Part shown: positions 52,776 to 64,000 of the stretch, one piece after another
How positions within the stretch are numbered: position 1 is the stretch's first letter
How the letters are laid out: each line of letters starts with the position of its first letter
NCBI GenBank assembly: GCA_020086605.1
Contig: JACBWW010000029.1
Location: 4,085,385 to 4,149,384 of the forward strand
DNA length: 64,000 bases
Reading direction: 5' to 3'
DNA from: Lanius collurio
Taxonomy: Eukaryota > Chordata > Aves > Passeriformes > Laniidae
Position numbers and translations under genes: made by a program
Notes under the pieces: model-generated
What the model saw: the letters and a program-made list of their open reading frames with translations, nothing else
Databases searched by the model: none
Told to the model about the DNA's origin: nothing

Positions 52776-55381
52776 TTACTTTTCCTTAGACTAATTAATT
52801 TTTACAGACTAATTAGTACACCACATTGCAGGCTTGAACTAAATGCTCCAGTTTTTTTAGGTGTGTGTTTTCTTGGAAGAGATTTTGCTTGAAATAGTCA
52901 TATTCTAAATGGTACTTATTAGCAACATGAACAAAAAGACCAAAAACCTTGCAGCACTCATGTTAACCTTAAACTACAAACTCTTCTGTCTCTGGGATTC
53001 CCTTTCCTCTCCACAGAAGTGCTGAACTCCCTTTAGTCTCACACACCAGTGCCACTGCCTAGAAACCTTTTTAATTAATGTATATTTTTGTGCTGGAGGA
53101 AAAAAAACATGGGTTGTGCTGATCACCCTCTTAAAGATTATAATCCCAGCAGCAAAACAAGCTGCTTGTCTAGATCAGGATCAATGAAAATGCTCTGCAT
53201 GGAGACTGAGTCTGGGACCTCCAAGCTGCAACCTGGGCTGCAGAATTTGTGGTGATGCTGTAATACAACGACACCAGAAGCAATAAAGTCAGGTTTAAAG
53301 ACTCTGCTCCAATCTCCTGCTGTGCCTGTTTTGGTCAGATGTCATCAAAGTAGACAGAATATGCTCCTACATCTCTGATGGCTGCTCCTGGTAGATTTTT
53401 CTGAACAACTGCAACTGCATTTGTTTATCCCTGGGACCCCTGCCAAGCTGGAACCAGTAGCCAGGTAAGCTCACTGGTGTCCTGTTTTCACCAACTCTTT
53501 GCTGCACTTATTTGTCCAAATGGAAAGTGTTTCTCAGGAACTAATCCAGGCATTAAAAACAAACATGGACCCCTTCCCCAGCCCCTTCTCTGAACAGCTA
53601 TAACAGGTTTACAGGAAACATATGATTGCTTTCCAAATTAAGCTTGCAAGAATACAACTGCTGAGTTGTTGTGAGTGTTGTTGCCCCCAATATTTTGTGC
53701 AAAACGGTTCTAGCATCAGACAGAGGTGAGTTTTTCCACTGTCCTGTTCAGATCCAAGAGCACAGTCCAGGTAATGTGTACTTGAGATGATCTTATTGTC
53801 CACATCAGGAAAGTGACTGCAAAACTTTCATGGGATTGCTTAAAATCAAGCATCAGAAAAAGGAATACAACATCTGCTATGGTTTGGATTAGAATCTCTT
53901 CACCTACATCCTATGTTGGGTTTTACAGCTCCTTGGTGTTAAATGTACACACAATAAAATAGAATTCAGGTGGCAGCTCTGGTTTGCTTTTTGTCTGGCC
54001 AGCTGCAAGGCAATACATGCAAGTGACTTCAGGAAAACTTTGCTTATAAAATTCAACAAATTATCCACATGTTTTTCTGATGTCTTTGCATTCAAAACCC
54101 CAGTAGAGTTTATCCATTAATGCATGAGAAATTAGAAGAAAGCCCTACAATTTAACCTGAAGCATGTGCTTGGAAATACTTGGAAACTCAGCACTTACAA
54201 CTCACAGCAATAATGCTCAGAGGAATATTTCTCCTTAAAACCAAGACCCCAGTTAAGTGTTTTCAAGAACAACATCATTGCCTCCATGAAGATAACCAAG
54301 TCCTCATTATTTACAGTCCTTGAAATATTCAAGATTGCTGGTGTGGGGGCGAGCAGGAGAAGGTTGTTATTTGCTTGTGATTTTATTTTCAAGAAGGGAA
54401 AGCACTTTTTCTAAAAAAAGATTATAAAGGACATTTTCCAGTAGGTTTGGGTTTTTTTTACTACATTGTTTTTATAGCATTACTTTTTCTTAAAATGTGC
54501 CTTTGGAATCCAGCTACAAACTTTTTTACTTCAGAGCTTTGCCACTTCTTTATTTCCACTGAAAAGTATTGTAGGGTTGCTCATATGGGCAAGGTTTTGT
54601 TTCAATTAGCAGTAAATTTCCAGGAAACCTGGACAAAAAAGTCTGTTTTGCTTAAGCTGGGGAAGCAATTCCTGTTACTTTCCACTGCAGTGATTTCTGC
54701 TTTGGACCTGCAATTTGTTATATCATAGTGAAAGAAAATTGCAAAGCTCAACCTTCCTGCAGCTCTGCCAGACTTTGCCATGTCACTGAGAACCTGGCAA
54801 ACATTTCCTTTTCTCTTTCAGCATCCCTCTCCTCTTCCCACTCACCAGCCACCTTTTAAACACTGCTTGTAAGGGATGCTCGACCTTAGAACTGAAGGCT
54901 TTTCCAGCTGACCTGGACTTTAAGGAAACCAAGTAATACCAATAAAAAAAACCTCATAACCCTTCAGTTTTGACAACCTAACTCAAAGAATATGAAGCCC
55001 TTGCAAGACAAAAGGAATGAGAAGGTCTCTGCAGCCACTGGTTCCCATTGATAAATACCTATTATCTTACCAGCTGGGAGACAGCCCCCATGCCACGTCT
55101 TCCCCTTTCCATCACTGTTGCATAATACAGCTTCATTTCATTTCTGAAAGAACTTTGTTTACCAAGAGGAAAAGCAAAAAGAATATGTTCTGTCACCTCT
55201 ATGCTAAACCTATTGTCTCCTTCCTAAAAGCAATCATCTTTAGATATTAAAATGGCATGATCTGGGTATTGCATAGCATTTCTTCTAATCTGCCTGCATT
55301 GCCAATTCAGTTCACAGATTGCATTCATTCTCCTTTGAAAAGCTTACATTGTTGAGTCAGAACTTTCCTAAGAAATAGCAT

Positions 55382-55413
55382 TTGCTCACATCAGCCTTGC
55401 TGATGTGAGGCAA
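55382..55413. other. Inverted repeat / hairpin
   Basis: The arms CTCACATCAGC and GCTGATGTGAG are perfectly complementary over 11 bp with a 3-base loop (CTT). Outside them TTG and CAA extend the pairing past one unpaired base. It is too short for a typical microRNA precursor. It may be chance or a trace of a palindromic element. Confidence 0.7.
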
Positions 55414-56975
55414 GGACAAAGTCAAGAACAGAGGAGGGACTGTGCTTTGTAAAGGAGACTGGGGAATCAGAGGCTGCAGCTCGTTAGGGCGTATTTTGGA
55501 ATAATTCAGGTTAAAAAGCAGAGATGTACTAAAGTTGGGGTTTTTTTTCCTTTCCAGTCATGAAATAATAACAGCAAGAAGGGCACAGAGCATAAGCCAC
55601 ACTTAAACACAGGGATGGGTCATGCACTCCAGCAGAAAAGGGGAACAACTATGTCAGAAATTTTCCCAGCTCTTGTCCCAATCTCTTTGCTGCTGGTCCA
55701 TATTCTGCTTTTCAGACTACCTCTGAAAGGGGCAACTGCTAAACTCACATCTGTAAAGGCAAGAATTTTGGGAGTTTTGAGGTTTTCATACAACCTAAAC
55801 CTTGTGAGTCAGTACAAAACATCATCCTACTCTACAGGCATGGGAAGCATCCCTTGAACTGTCTCTTCAGCTCAATTCCTGTCAATATTCCAGGCACTGA
55901 GAGCACAAGATATCTGTATGTTTGTGTCCATATCCAGCCAGCTGAGCTTTCTGTGTTGCACAGAATCACTGAGCCCACTGACCAAACCCCATCTCTTTGC
56001 TGAGTGCTTTATTTTGGGTGCACAGACTAAACCAACACAACATCATGCACAACATCTCCTTCCAAATCTCTCCCCAGGCAGGTGACTCCTTCCCCTGGCT
56101 TTATTTCTGCCTGCAGTTTGGCAAACAGAATTTCCCCTGTGATACAGTTCCAGCTCCACTTCAGAGCCTTGCTGGGGATGCACAGTGCAAGGGCAATGGC
56201 ACTGGAGTGCTTGAAGGGAGCAATTCAGACCCATCATTCTCTATCAGTACAGGCCACTGATACCAACGTAAAAGCTGTCATGGATCACCCACCTAACCCT
56301 AGAGAAGGTGCTCACAAAGACACATTTTTAATTTTGCACACCGTAGCACCATGCAGGGCTCACAAAGCAGCAGAGCTGCACCTCTAATTCTTATGTGTAT
56401 TCCCAGACAAATGATGCAGCTTTCTTTATGACATCAATTTATTTTTCACTTTGCAATTACGTAAAAACAGCAATAACATGGGAAGAGAGATGATGTGACG
56501 GATCCTAGTGCTGAATTATTCATTGCCCTTCATCTGCTGACTTCACATCAGACAGCTCCCAATGCACCTCGCATAAATCACAGTGGATCTTTTTTTGCCA
56601 CAGCCACTCTAAGATCCTATCGTGTGCTTTTTCACCTAAACACCGTAGGATAATGGTCTTCTTTGAAGGAGGGGACGTGCATGCATTGATTGGGAAAGGA
56701 GGTCTGTGTCCTGCAGTCATTGATGTTTGGGGAGGAAGAAGAGTAATGTAAGGCACTGAAAAAGATCCATCAGATACCTAGGAATTACATAGAAAAGAAG
56801 TTATTTTATATACATATAAGTCTAATGGTATGGTGAGGATTTTAAGCATATAATTTTGTGTACCTCATGTTCAATATCTGATAAGATGTACAACCTCCCA
56901 GAGCTCAGTCTCAGACAGCAATACCATAAGACATTTGGGGAGAATAGAGGAATTAATTTCATAGTCTCTATTTTC

Positions 56976-56996
56976 TATTTATTTATTTATTTATTT
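56976..56996 (+). repeat. (TTTA)n simple repeat
   Basis: Five tandem TATT/TTTA units are visible. This is an ordinary microsatellite. Confidence 0.9.
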
Positions 56997-58354
56997 CCTA
57001 TACCCTAGAACTTGATGGGATGAACTTCAATTGCACTTTGGGGCAAAGTGATCAGAGTTTGCTGCATCAGAGAGCACCTGCAATAAAAATTGTGAACTGC
57101 AAAGGAGTGTGTTAACCTAAATGAACATTCAAAAGGAATTTGGTGCATGCCATGCACTAGGCTGGTCTCCACACCAGTGAAGGGTTAATCCATGGGCTTC
57201 ATTCCTACTTTCCAGGCCCTTGGGCTGGGTAATCACTGCTGACTATGAACTCTTGAGGGATTTGGATTTTTACTTCCCTGCCCTTGCAGGGTCTGTTGCA
57301 GTGGGAACCCTTCTCACATTCTCTGTAAGAGCTACCCCCTGCACTATAGTGAGAAGTAAAACCAACCTTCTCAAGGAATTTCCATCTTTCACTAGCCAAG
57401 CCCCTCATCAACATATTCTTTAAAGGATGGCTGGACAAGCTGTTATTTTACCTTGCTGCAAACAAACACAGATTAACACCCTCCTTTCTCCCTGTTTTCC
57501 CTCAAGCCACTTCTGAGACCTTCCCGGACCACAAAGGTTTCAGGAACAAACCCGAATGGCGGTGTCAGAGCAGGCTGTGGTGCCTCAGCTGAGTTGTGGC
57601 AACCACCCCTGTGTGAGCTCTTGGGGCAGCTCCAGGTGTTAGGGCTGCACTGAGAGCCTGGTGGGGAAGGTGTTGAGCTGAGCTGACCCCCCGGCAGTCA
57701 CAGCAGCTCAGCTGACATGCAACAACACATTAAATCACTTTAATGTCTCCAAGGCTTAGGTTCCTCTTTTAATTCATGTACTACCTTATGTTGTAGCCTA
57801 GAGAACTGCCTACAGCAAAGATCAGCTTTCAGCCACATGGGCAGTTCTGTTCTCTGTGCTGCACCACAGTTTTCTGTCCTCCTGCTCCACTGGTTCTCCT
57901 TGTTGACACAACATTTGCCTCTCTGAAGCTTTGTAGTGGAATTTATTTCCTATTATCAGTATTTGTAATGTGGCAGCTCTGCTCTGTCAGCCCTAAAGAG
58001 GAACAGGCTAAAAAGAGAGTCCCTGTATGGGAGAATGTAGCCATGCTCATGCTTATTTTAATTTGTCTGCCTGTGCCAGGAGGATGTAGAAACAACAGGA
58101 TATCAAAAAACAAGAGGAAAAGCAGTGAATCCTCAATAGGAGCTTTGCTGTCACAGACTAACTAATTTTCTGGAAAGTTGGGGACAAGCATAGAAAACAA
58201 GGCCTGTTTTACCATATATTAGGTATATATTATGATTTAATAGCTCATTTATGACCAGAAAAAGTGATATCTCATAAATATATATGAAAAATATTGGCAA
58301 CATCAAATCAACAGTCGATATTAGCCTATCTTTTTTCTTCATTTTTTTTAATAG

Positions 58355-58462
58355 TAGAAACTGAGATTCAGAGCAAATAAGGGACTTGGGGAGAAGGAGG
58401 ATATAGCAAACCTAGAACAAGGTTCCAGGTCTCTCAAATCCTAGCCCAAGGCATAAACTAAG
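58355..58462 (+). repeat. MIR-like core-SINE 3' fragment
   Basis: GTAGAAACTGAGATTCAGAG, AAATAAGGGACTTGGGGA, ATATAGCAAACCTAGAACAA and GGTTCCAGGTCTCTCAAATC, then CTAGCCCAAGGCATAAACTA, match the order 'gaaactgaggcacagag', 'ttaagtgacttgccca', 'cacagcaaacctgtggcaga', 'aacccaggtctcccaaatc', 'ccagtccagtgccttaaccac'. It is one of the clearer ancient SINE pieces in the window. Confidence 0.65.
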
Positions 58463-58512
58463 TGGGAATATTCATGTACATAAGCATTTGCAGGATCAGG
58501 GCCCACAACTGC

Positions 58513-58544
58513 AATCCAACTTGGATGTAATCCAGCTTGGATGT
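58513..58544 (+). repeat. 16-bp tandem duplication
   Basis: AATCCAACTTGGATGT is followed directly by AATCCAGCTTGGATGT, differing at one base. Each unit contains a near-palindrome (ATCCAA-C-TTGGAT). No function is evident. Confidence 0.85.
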
Positions 58545-61500
58545 AATTTAATTTACTCATGAGATCTCAGTTAAAAAATGCTGGTTTCATGAAAATATAA
58601 CATTACTATTGATTTTTTTTTTTAAAAGCTGTAAATTGGGCAAATACAGACGTAAATGCAAACCACAAAATACTTGAACAGATGCACAAAGGACAACCAG
58701 TCACCAGACTAAAATCATTGGAAAGTTGCCTCCCCCACCCCTTTCTTTCTTTTTCTGTATTTTATTAACATTTAGAAAAGAAGAAAATATGTATTTCTGA
58801 CCTCTTTGTTAAAAATATCACAAGATTCATTAAAAGAAATATTTGGAAACCTCAAAACCCTTCTCCATTTCAGTGAATACCTGAAACCTAATGCCTCTGA
58901 TTAAGCAGAAAAGGGATGAACTGTTATGTGAAGCTGACAACAATTGTGAGCTGAAGAATGGCAAGTTCATTGCAAGTAGCTGGTAATGATTTCATGCAAA
59001 GGATTAGAGAGATGGAGAGGGGGGCCAAGCTGAAGTTTGTTTACAGAGTCAGTGGTGGGGAGGGGGGTGCAGGGAGCTCCCAGCAATTTCTGGGCTCCTG
59101 AAGACCAGCAGAGAAATGGGATTTCTGCTCTTGCAAGGCAACTTTGTCAGAAAAATGCTTCAAACTTGGCTGTTTACCATCAAATGCTAATATCCAAAGT
59201 GTAAGCTGCTCTCATGGATGGCATGGGGATTTTTTGGCTACTCAGAGGCACCGAGTGCAGAAAGGTCTCCTCCCTCTCATTACAGAATTGCAGCCGTAAG
59301 GAAATAAAAAGGACTCTTCATTAAAATGTTTCTGTGTAGAATTTCTCTTTCTTGCTCAACCAAACTACAAAAACTCCAAAATTATGGTTTCTAAACCAGA
59401 AAGCTGTTCCATTTCTTCTAACAACCCAAAATTTCCTCCCAAAAGCATAACTATTGCTTCTGGGAAATTCTGATTAACTGAATAGCTATTTTTTCATTAA
59501 AACTAGTTTTAATGCAGAATTATTTAACCATTCCTAAAATGTACACTTTTACAAATCAAATATATATTACATCTAGAAACCAAAATATTAATTTGGAAAC
59601 CTGACCTACTTAACCAGGCTTAGAAAATAAGTAGGTTTTGTTCCTTAAAATAATTGCATTGACTTTTTCATTTTAAAATATTAAAACATAGCATATTTTA
59701 GTGCTGTTAACAGTAAAATGGTACAGCTACTATCAGTTTGAATGGATAGCACCGAAAGAATGCCATCTGCTAAAACCAAAATGTTTCCTTGAATGATTGA
59801 AAGGTATTGATCAATAAATACATGGATGTTATTGATGCTGCTCTCAGCACGTGCTGAGGGATCCTCTTTGAACTGAGCATGGGTTTATTCTGCAATCAAC
59901 TTTTATTTTTCAAACTTTCATCTTTGAAAGAAAAAACCAGAAGGAGTGTAAGGATACCTCTAAAACAAAGCAAGTGGGGTGCTGCAGAGCACACACCCGG
60001 GTTACAGCCCTGTAACATCTTCCCTCTGTTCCCCTCTCTGGTGCTCCTTGAGGCACGGCCACCTATATAATTTAAAAATCACTCCTATTGCTTTAGCCTC
60101 TTAATATCACTAAATCTCTTTCTCCCTTCCCCTTTACACTCCCTCCCTCTCTTTCCCTGCACTATATTTATATCTGAGAGGCTGCATTCGAGCACTTGGA
60201 GATGATGTTTCCTGTGGAAACCTTTGAATTATTTCAACAATTTCACAGCATGTTGCTTTTCTCTCCTGTTCCTCACTGCCTTGTTCTGGTGATTGGTACT
60301 AACAGTAATAGGAAAAATGGTAAAGAAAACAATGCCAAGACTGGCTCTGCCAGAGGAATCCCAACGCAGCACAGAGATCTGATTTCAATTACATCTGCTC
60401 CAGGGGGAGCAGCCCTGCAGCAGGGGTGGATCCTCGGCTGGAGTCAGCCCCTTTGGGCCAGGGCTCCTGCCCACAGTGGGCAGCAGGATGGGCCACAGAC
60501 CCCCACTCCCCTTCCAAGCCCCTCATTCCAGGCCTGTAAACAGCAACAGATTGTTCACTGGAGTCCACTTTGCATAAATGCTGCCAACAAACCACGCTGT
60601 GTCTAAACTCTCTGAATATTTTTAATGTGGATTCCAGGAGCCAAGCGTGCTCACACACAGATTTTAGAAGAAATACCCAACTGCTCTGTATGAAGATAAC
60701 TAATTGTGAGCCCCAATCCTTACCCAAAGAAAAAGTTTTTGTGCTGGGTTGTTTGGTTTGGTTTTTCTTTTTTTTTTTTTACTCCTCTGAATGGAGACTA
60801 TGATTTCCTGCTTTCTTTTAAATTTTTAATATTACACTTTTTAAAACTTTCAAACTATTGATTCTTTTGCTGTAAATCCAGAGTCTCCTATGAAAGGTAA
60901 TGAAGTGAGAGGCAGAATTAAGAGTGCCCAGATGTGTTGTAGCTTATAAGAGCAGTTTACAAGGAAAATGCAAAACTGCCAGCAGAGCAGTGACGGGTTA
61001 GCTGTCTATATAAATACATTGTGCAGGAAACAAATCACCAAGCCTGGCTTCTGGACTTTGGTCTGGGGCATGTAAGCTCAGCTGCTACTGCCTGTGCTGA
61101 CAAAATGAGAATACACTATTTTTATGATGGTCCAGAGCAGTTTATGCCAATCCTCTGCAAGGAAGCTGTGGTTGTTGCTTAAAGCATAGGAAAACCCCTT
61201 AATTACACAGAGTGGCTGGCTTGGACCTGGCAGGGTGGATGTCCAGCCTGCTGTTAATCCTGTTCTCCTTGTGTTTGCAGCCCCTTCTTCTCTCTCCTTA
61301 TCGCTCTTTTAGGGCACTAGGCCCCTGGACAGATGCATTTGAATCCCTGCAAAAAATTTGCTGCTAAATGGAATTCTTATTTTCCAAGCTTTCCTGCTAA
61401 TTTCACAAAGCAACTTCTTGTATAAGTACAGTCCTCCCTAGGTTGTGTTGGAAGGACCAGGCACTCATTCACACATGTTATTAGGTTGCAACAGAAAGAG

Positions 61501-64000
61501 TCTGAAATATATGCAACAGAAATATACACAATCCTGGCTTTGCCTTAAATTAAATTTCCTATCCTATTCCTCATGTGGGTATGGTCATTTTTAATTTAAA
61601 TTTGTTAGAAATAGACATTAATTTTAAGGCAATTTCATAAATCCCATGCCAATGTTATAAAGCAAGCATGTAAATATGTCAGTTTGCAGAAAGCCAGGCT
61701 TTAAAAAAAAAACATGAAAGAGCATAACACTGCTGACATTCCCATCATACACTGAAATTTCTGTCCAAAGCTGCTTTCTATCTCAGTGGCAAGGAACCAT
61801 TCCTGAACAGCACAGATAAACAGATATGCAGAACCTCTGGGGCGTCACTTGGCAGCGTTGGCCCCGCTCTGGCTGCTCCTGCTCCGCAGCTGTCCCAGAG
61901 GAGGGGTCCAACCCCCACCCTTCCCATGGGATGGGGCTGCCTTGCCCACAGGATCACCCATCTCTGAGCCTTGCAGGCCACTCACTTCTCCATCCTTTCA
62001 GAATTTACAGCTGCACATCCCTTGCAGCCCCAGGCAACGAGGCAGAGAGAGGACAAGCAGGGCTGCTGTGCCCCTCTGTCTGCAGGTGTGGGGCTGCCTG
62101 CTGCAGCATCCCCCCAGAGCTTTGCCCAGCCATGGTTTAAGCCTTCAAGATAGCAGGGATCTGTCCCTGTTCCATGGGGGAACTTCCACATGCTCTTGGA
62201 GCCCCCTGATCCCAGAGGCCCTGCGAGTGATGGGAAATGGGGCTGGACACACCAGGCAGCTCCGTGAGCCTCTGCTGCACAGAGTGAGGGGCTGGCAGCA
62301 CTTTGCTACAGAAAACAGGCATCATATTCATGGCACATTGTTCTGCCACTGCAGAGAGAAGCTCTCTGTAGGTTGGTCTGAGGGCATTCAGTGTTTATAC
62401 CCTCTCTGCACAGGTCAGGGGGTGGGGAGCCCTCTTGCAGGGCAGTAACCTCTGTGGGGTGTGAGTGCCTGAACCTGCTCCAGCCTTCCCCATCCTCTGC
62501 TGCCACGGGCAGTGCTTGGAGACAGCAGGGAAAGGAGGTACCACAGCACTTCTCCTTTAAAACCTAGGAGAGGCTGAGCTCATCTGGAGAGAGCCCTTCC
62601 ACTGTCCAGCTTTGGCTCCCTTATTTACAGAGAAACACTTATTTCGACTGCCCTCCTCCCTGCTGCTATTTATAATATAGGGAAGTGTTCTTCATACAAA
62701 ATGTCAGGGAAAAGTTTTCCTGGGCTGCTCAGCCCCTTGCACAAGGGCTGCTTTGTGTCCCTTGCTCAGGGCTTGCCATTTGGGGAAGCTGTAGGTCTGT
62801 AAGAAACAACAAAAATTTACAGGAGAATGTGCTTAACATTTTGTTGCAGCCTTTGAAAGCCTTTACGAGAAGCAAAGTATTTGGAGCAGATAACCCAGCC
62901 ATGCATAGACCTGGCTGGGATTTCTATCAACATATTACTCTAATTTTCTCTTTTCCTATTGATCTGCAGGGTACCACCTCTTCAAACCCCAGACAAATTG
63001 ATCCTCTGAGTAACATCTGTGCACACTATTAATCTTTTTCACACATTTGATGTTCCACATTACTGGACACAGGACACACACTATGACTCAAGTGTTAATC
63101 AACTAATACCTGAAAATTAGGCTTGTGTCTACTGTATAAACATTGACAGACTATCCATCACCTGCCTGAGTGAATAAATGAATTTTGCCTCTGTTGCATG
63201 CATGGTAGCACTCTGGGGCCTGGAATATTTGCTGGGCTTGGAGGGCATCACACAGCGAGGCCAACATGGAGCCACTGCCAGGCAGCCACCTGTGCAGGAT
63301 GGGGCACAGGCAAGGGAGGGGGACAGCCAGCCCCCACCTACCCCAACAGTCCCAGCAGCTCCCAATTACAGCAACAGGCTTCCTCAGTGTGTTTTGGAGC
63401 AAAAAGAAAAGGATGGAAATCCATTGGACAGATGGGCTAAAACCACTCCATTCACATCCCAGGCTATGGTCCAACTCGGGTCCCAGAAAGAAAATGGAAA
63501 TACTTAAAGCCCCATATGAACCATACCTGGCTTTTACTGCACATTAGGTGAGTTCTGGGTATTTGCCTCTGGTGAAAAAGGTCCAGAACTTACACCACCA
63601 CTACCAAACCCCATCTCAGCTTTTCTGGCAGGCACTAGGCACTGTTTGCAATGCAAAACCCTGGACATGGCTCTATCTTTTTTTTTCTTTTCTCCCCTCT
63701 GTAACCACTGAAACAGATGGTTATTTCTTCCTAGGAGTTGGTAGAGCAATCTGATTGCAGTGTCTGATTGTGATCATTGCTGACTCTGACACCCTCCTGG
63801 CAGGCTCCTCTCTTCTGTTATGCCAACTTCCATTTAACAAAAAAGGAAAGGGGAGCAGAGGACAGGCACAGCTGAAAAATGCCAAGTTTGGGTCCCTGCT
63901 TGGACCAGGCTGCAGCAGATCAATGCCCCCACCCTCAGAACATGAAAAGGGCCAGAAAGATCCTGGCAGAGTTTAAAAAAAGGCAGTCAAGGCTTTGCTG
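58545..64000. other. Intergenic DNA, no gene recognised
   Basis: Mixed composition. GC-richer blocks at about 60400-60530, 61840-62260 and 63240-63370 carry overlapping ORFs on both strands (up to 199 codons at 61849-62448) without recognisable domains. A segment at about 60100-60260, with a C/T tract followed by TTTATATCTGAGAG and TTCCTGTGGAAACC, could be regulatory but this is weak. No RNA gene or named repeat is recognised up to the window end. Confidence 0.55.

Larger units (their letters stand above)
52776..58354. other. Intergenic DNA, no gene recognised
   Basis: About 5.6 kb of AT-rich sequence with chance ORFs only. It holds a strong short hairpin at 55382-55413 and a (TTTA)n run at 56976-56996, listed separately. 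No RNA gene is recognised. Confidence 0.6.

Noticed and set aside
55960..55980. CACAGAATCACTGA resembling the start of a reverse-oriented CR1 tail
   Set aside because: The following bases do not continue into the GGTTGGAAGGGACC landmark, so it is a chance match.
61849..62448. 199-codon open frame on the + strand
   Set aside because: GC-rich block with several overlapping frames on both strands, low-complexity Pro/Ser/Leu content and no splice or family evidence.

Overview
The window looks like nuclear DNA from a vertebrate, most likely a bird. The coding exons spell the C-terminal part of the transcription factor EBF1 (COE/Olf-1/EBF family) almost residue for residue as I know it from mammals. 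Introns are short to moderate and repeats are sparse. The interspersed repeats I recognise are decayed CR1 LINE pieces, ancient core-SINE (MIR-like) pieces and degenerate sauropsid-type repeats. I cannot name the species; a passerine is plausible but unproven.

Bases 1-13290 carry the last part of EBF1 on the + strand. There are five constitutive coding exons (4032-4097, 4686-4863, 6292-6471, 8614-8808, 13259-13290) with matching phases and GT-AG introns. Together they encode about 216 residues: the duplicated second helix of the HLH and the whole Pro/Ser/Thr-rich transactivation region, ending in ISGMIVPPM. Upstream exons (DNA-binding domain, IPT/TIG, first helix) lie outside the window. A long AT-rich 3' UTR follows, to a likely poly(A) site near 16430.

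The most interesting signal is a candidate alternative C-terminal exon at 9173-9240 in the last intron. It has a good polypyrimidine tract and AG, enters in the correct phase, and reads 22 codons to a TGA. It would replace the usual 10-residue tail. A GT sits one base after the stop, and the normal last exon has an exceptionally long CU tract. Together these suggest regulated C-terminal isoforms. A second possibility is a tandem donor after exon 4686-4863 that would insert 11 in-frame codons.

Bases 16431-64000 look like a gene desert downstream of EBF1. I find no convincing protein-coding gene, tRNA, rRNA or other structured RNA gene. It holds two CR1 3' tails, a CR1-type reverse-transcriptase relic, five MIR-like pieces, several degenerate repeats with a TTGACTTCAATGG-like core, simple repeats, a 384-bp assembly gap, and an isolated CpG island at about 45590-45915 that could be an unannotated lncRNA promoter. 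A weaker CpG cluster lies 4 kb further on. Long ORFs here occur on both strands, overlap one another and show no recognisable domains, so I treat them as chance. I see no evidence of a wholly new biological system; the EBF1 isoform signals and the orphan CpG island are the best leads.
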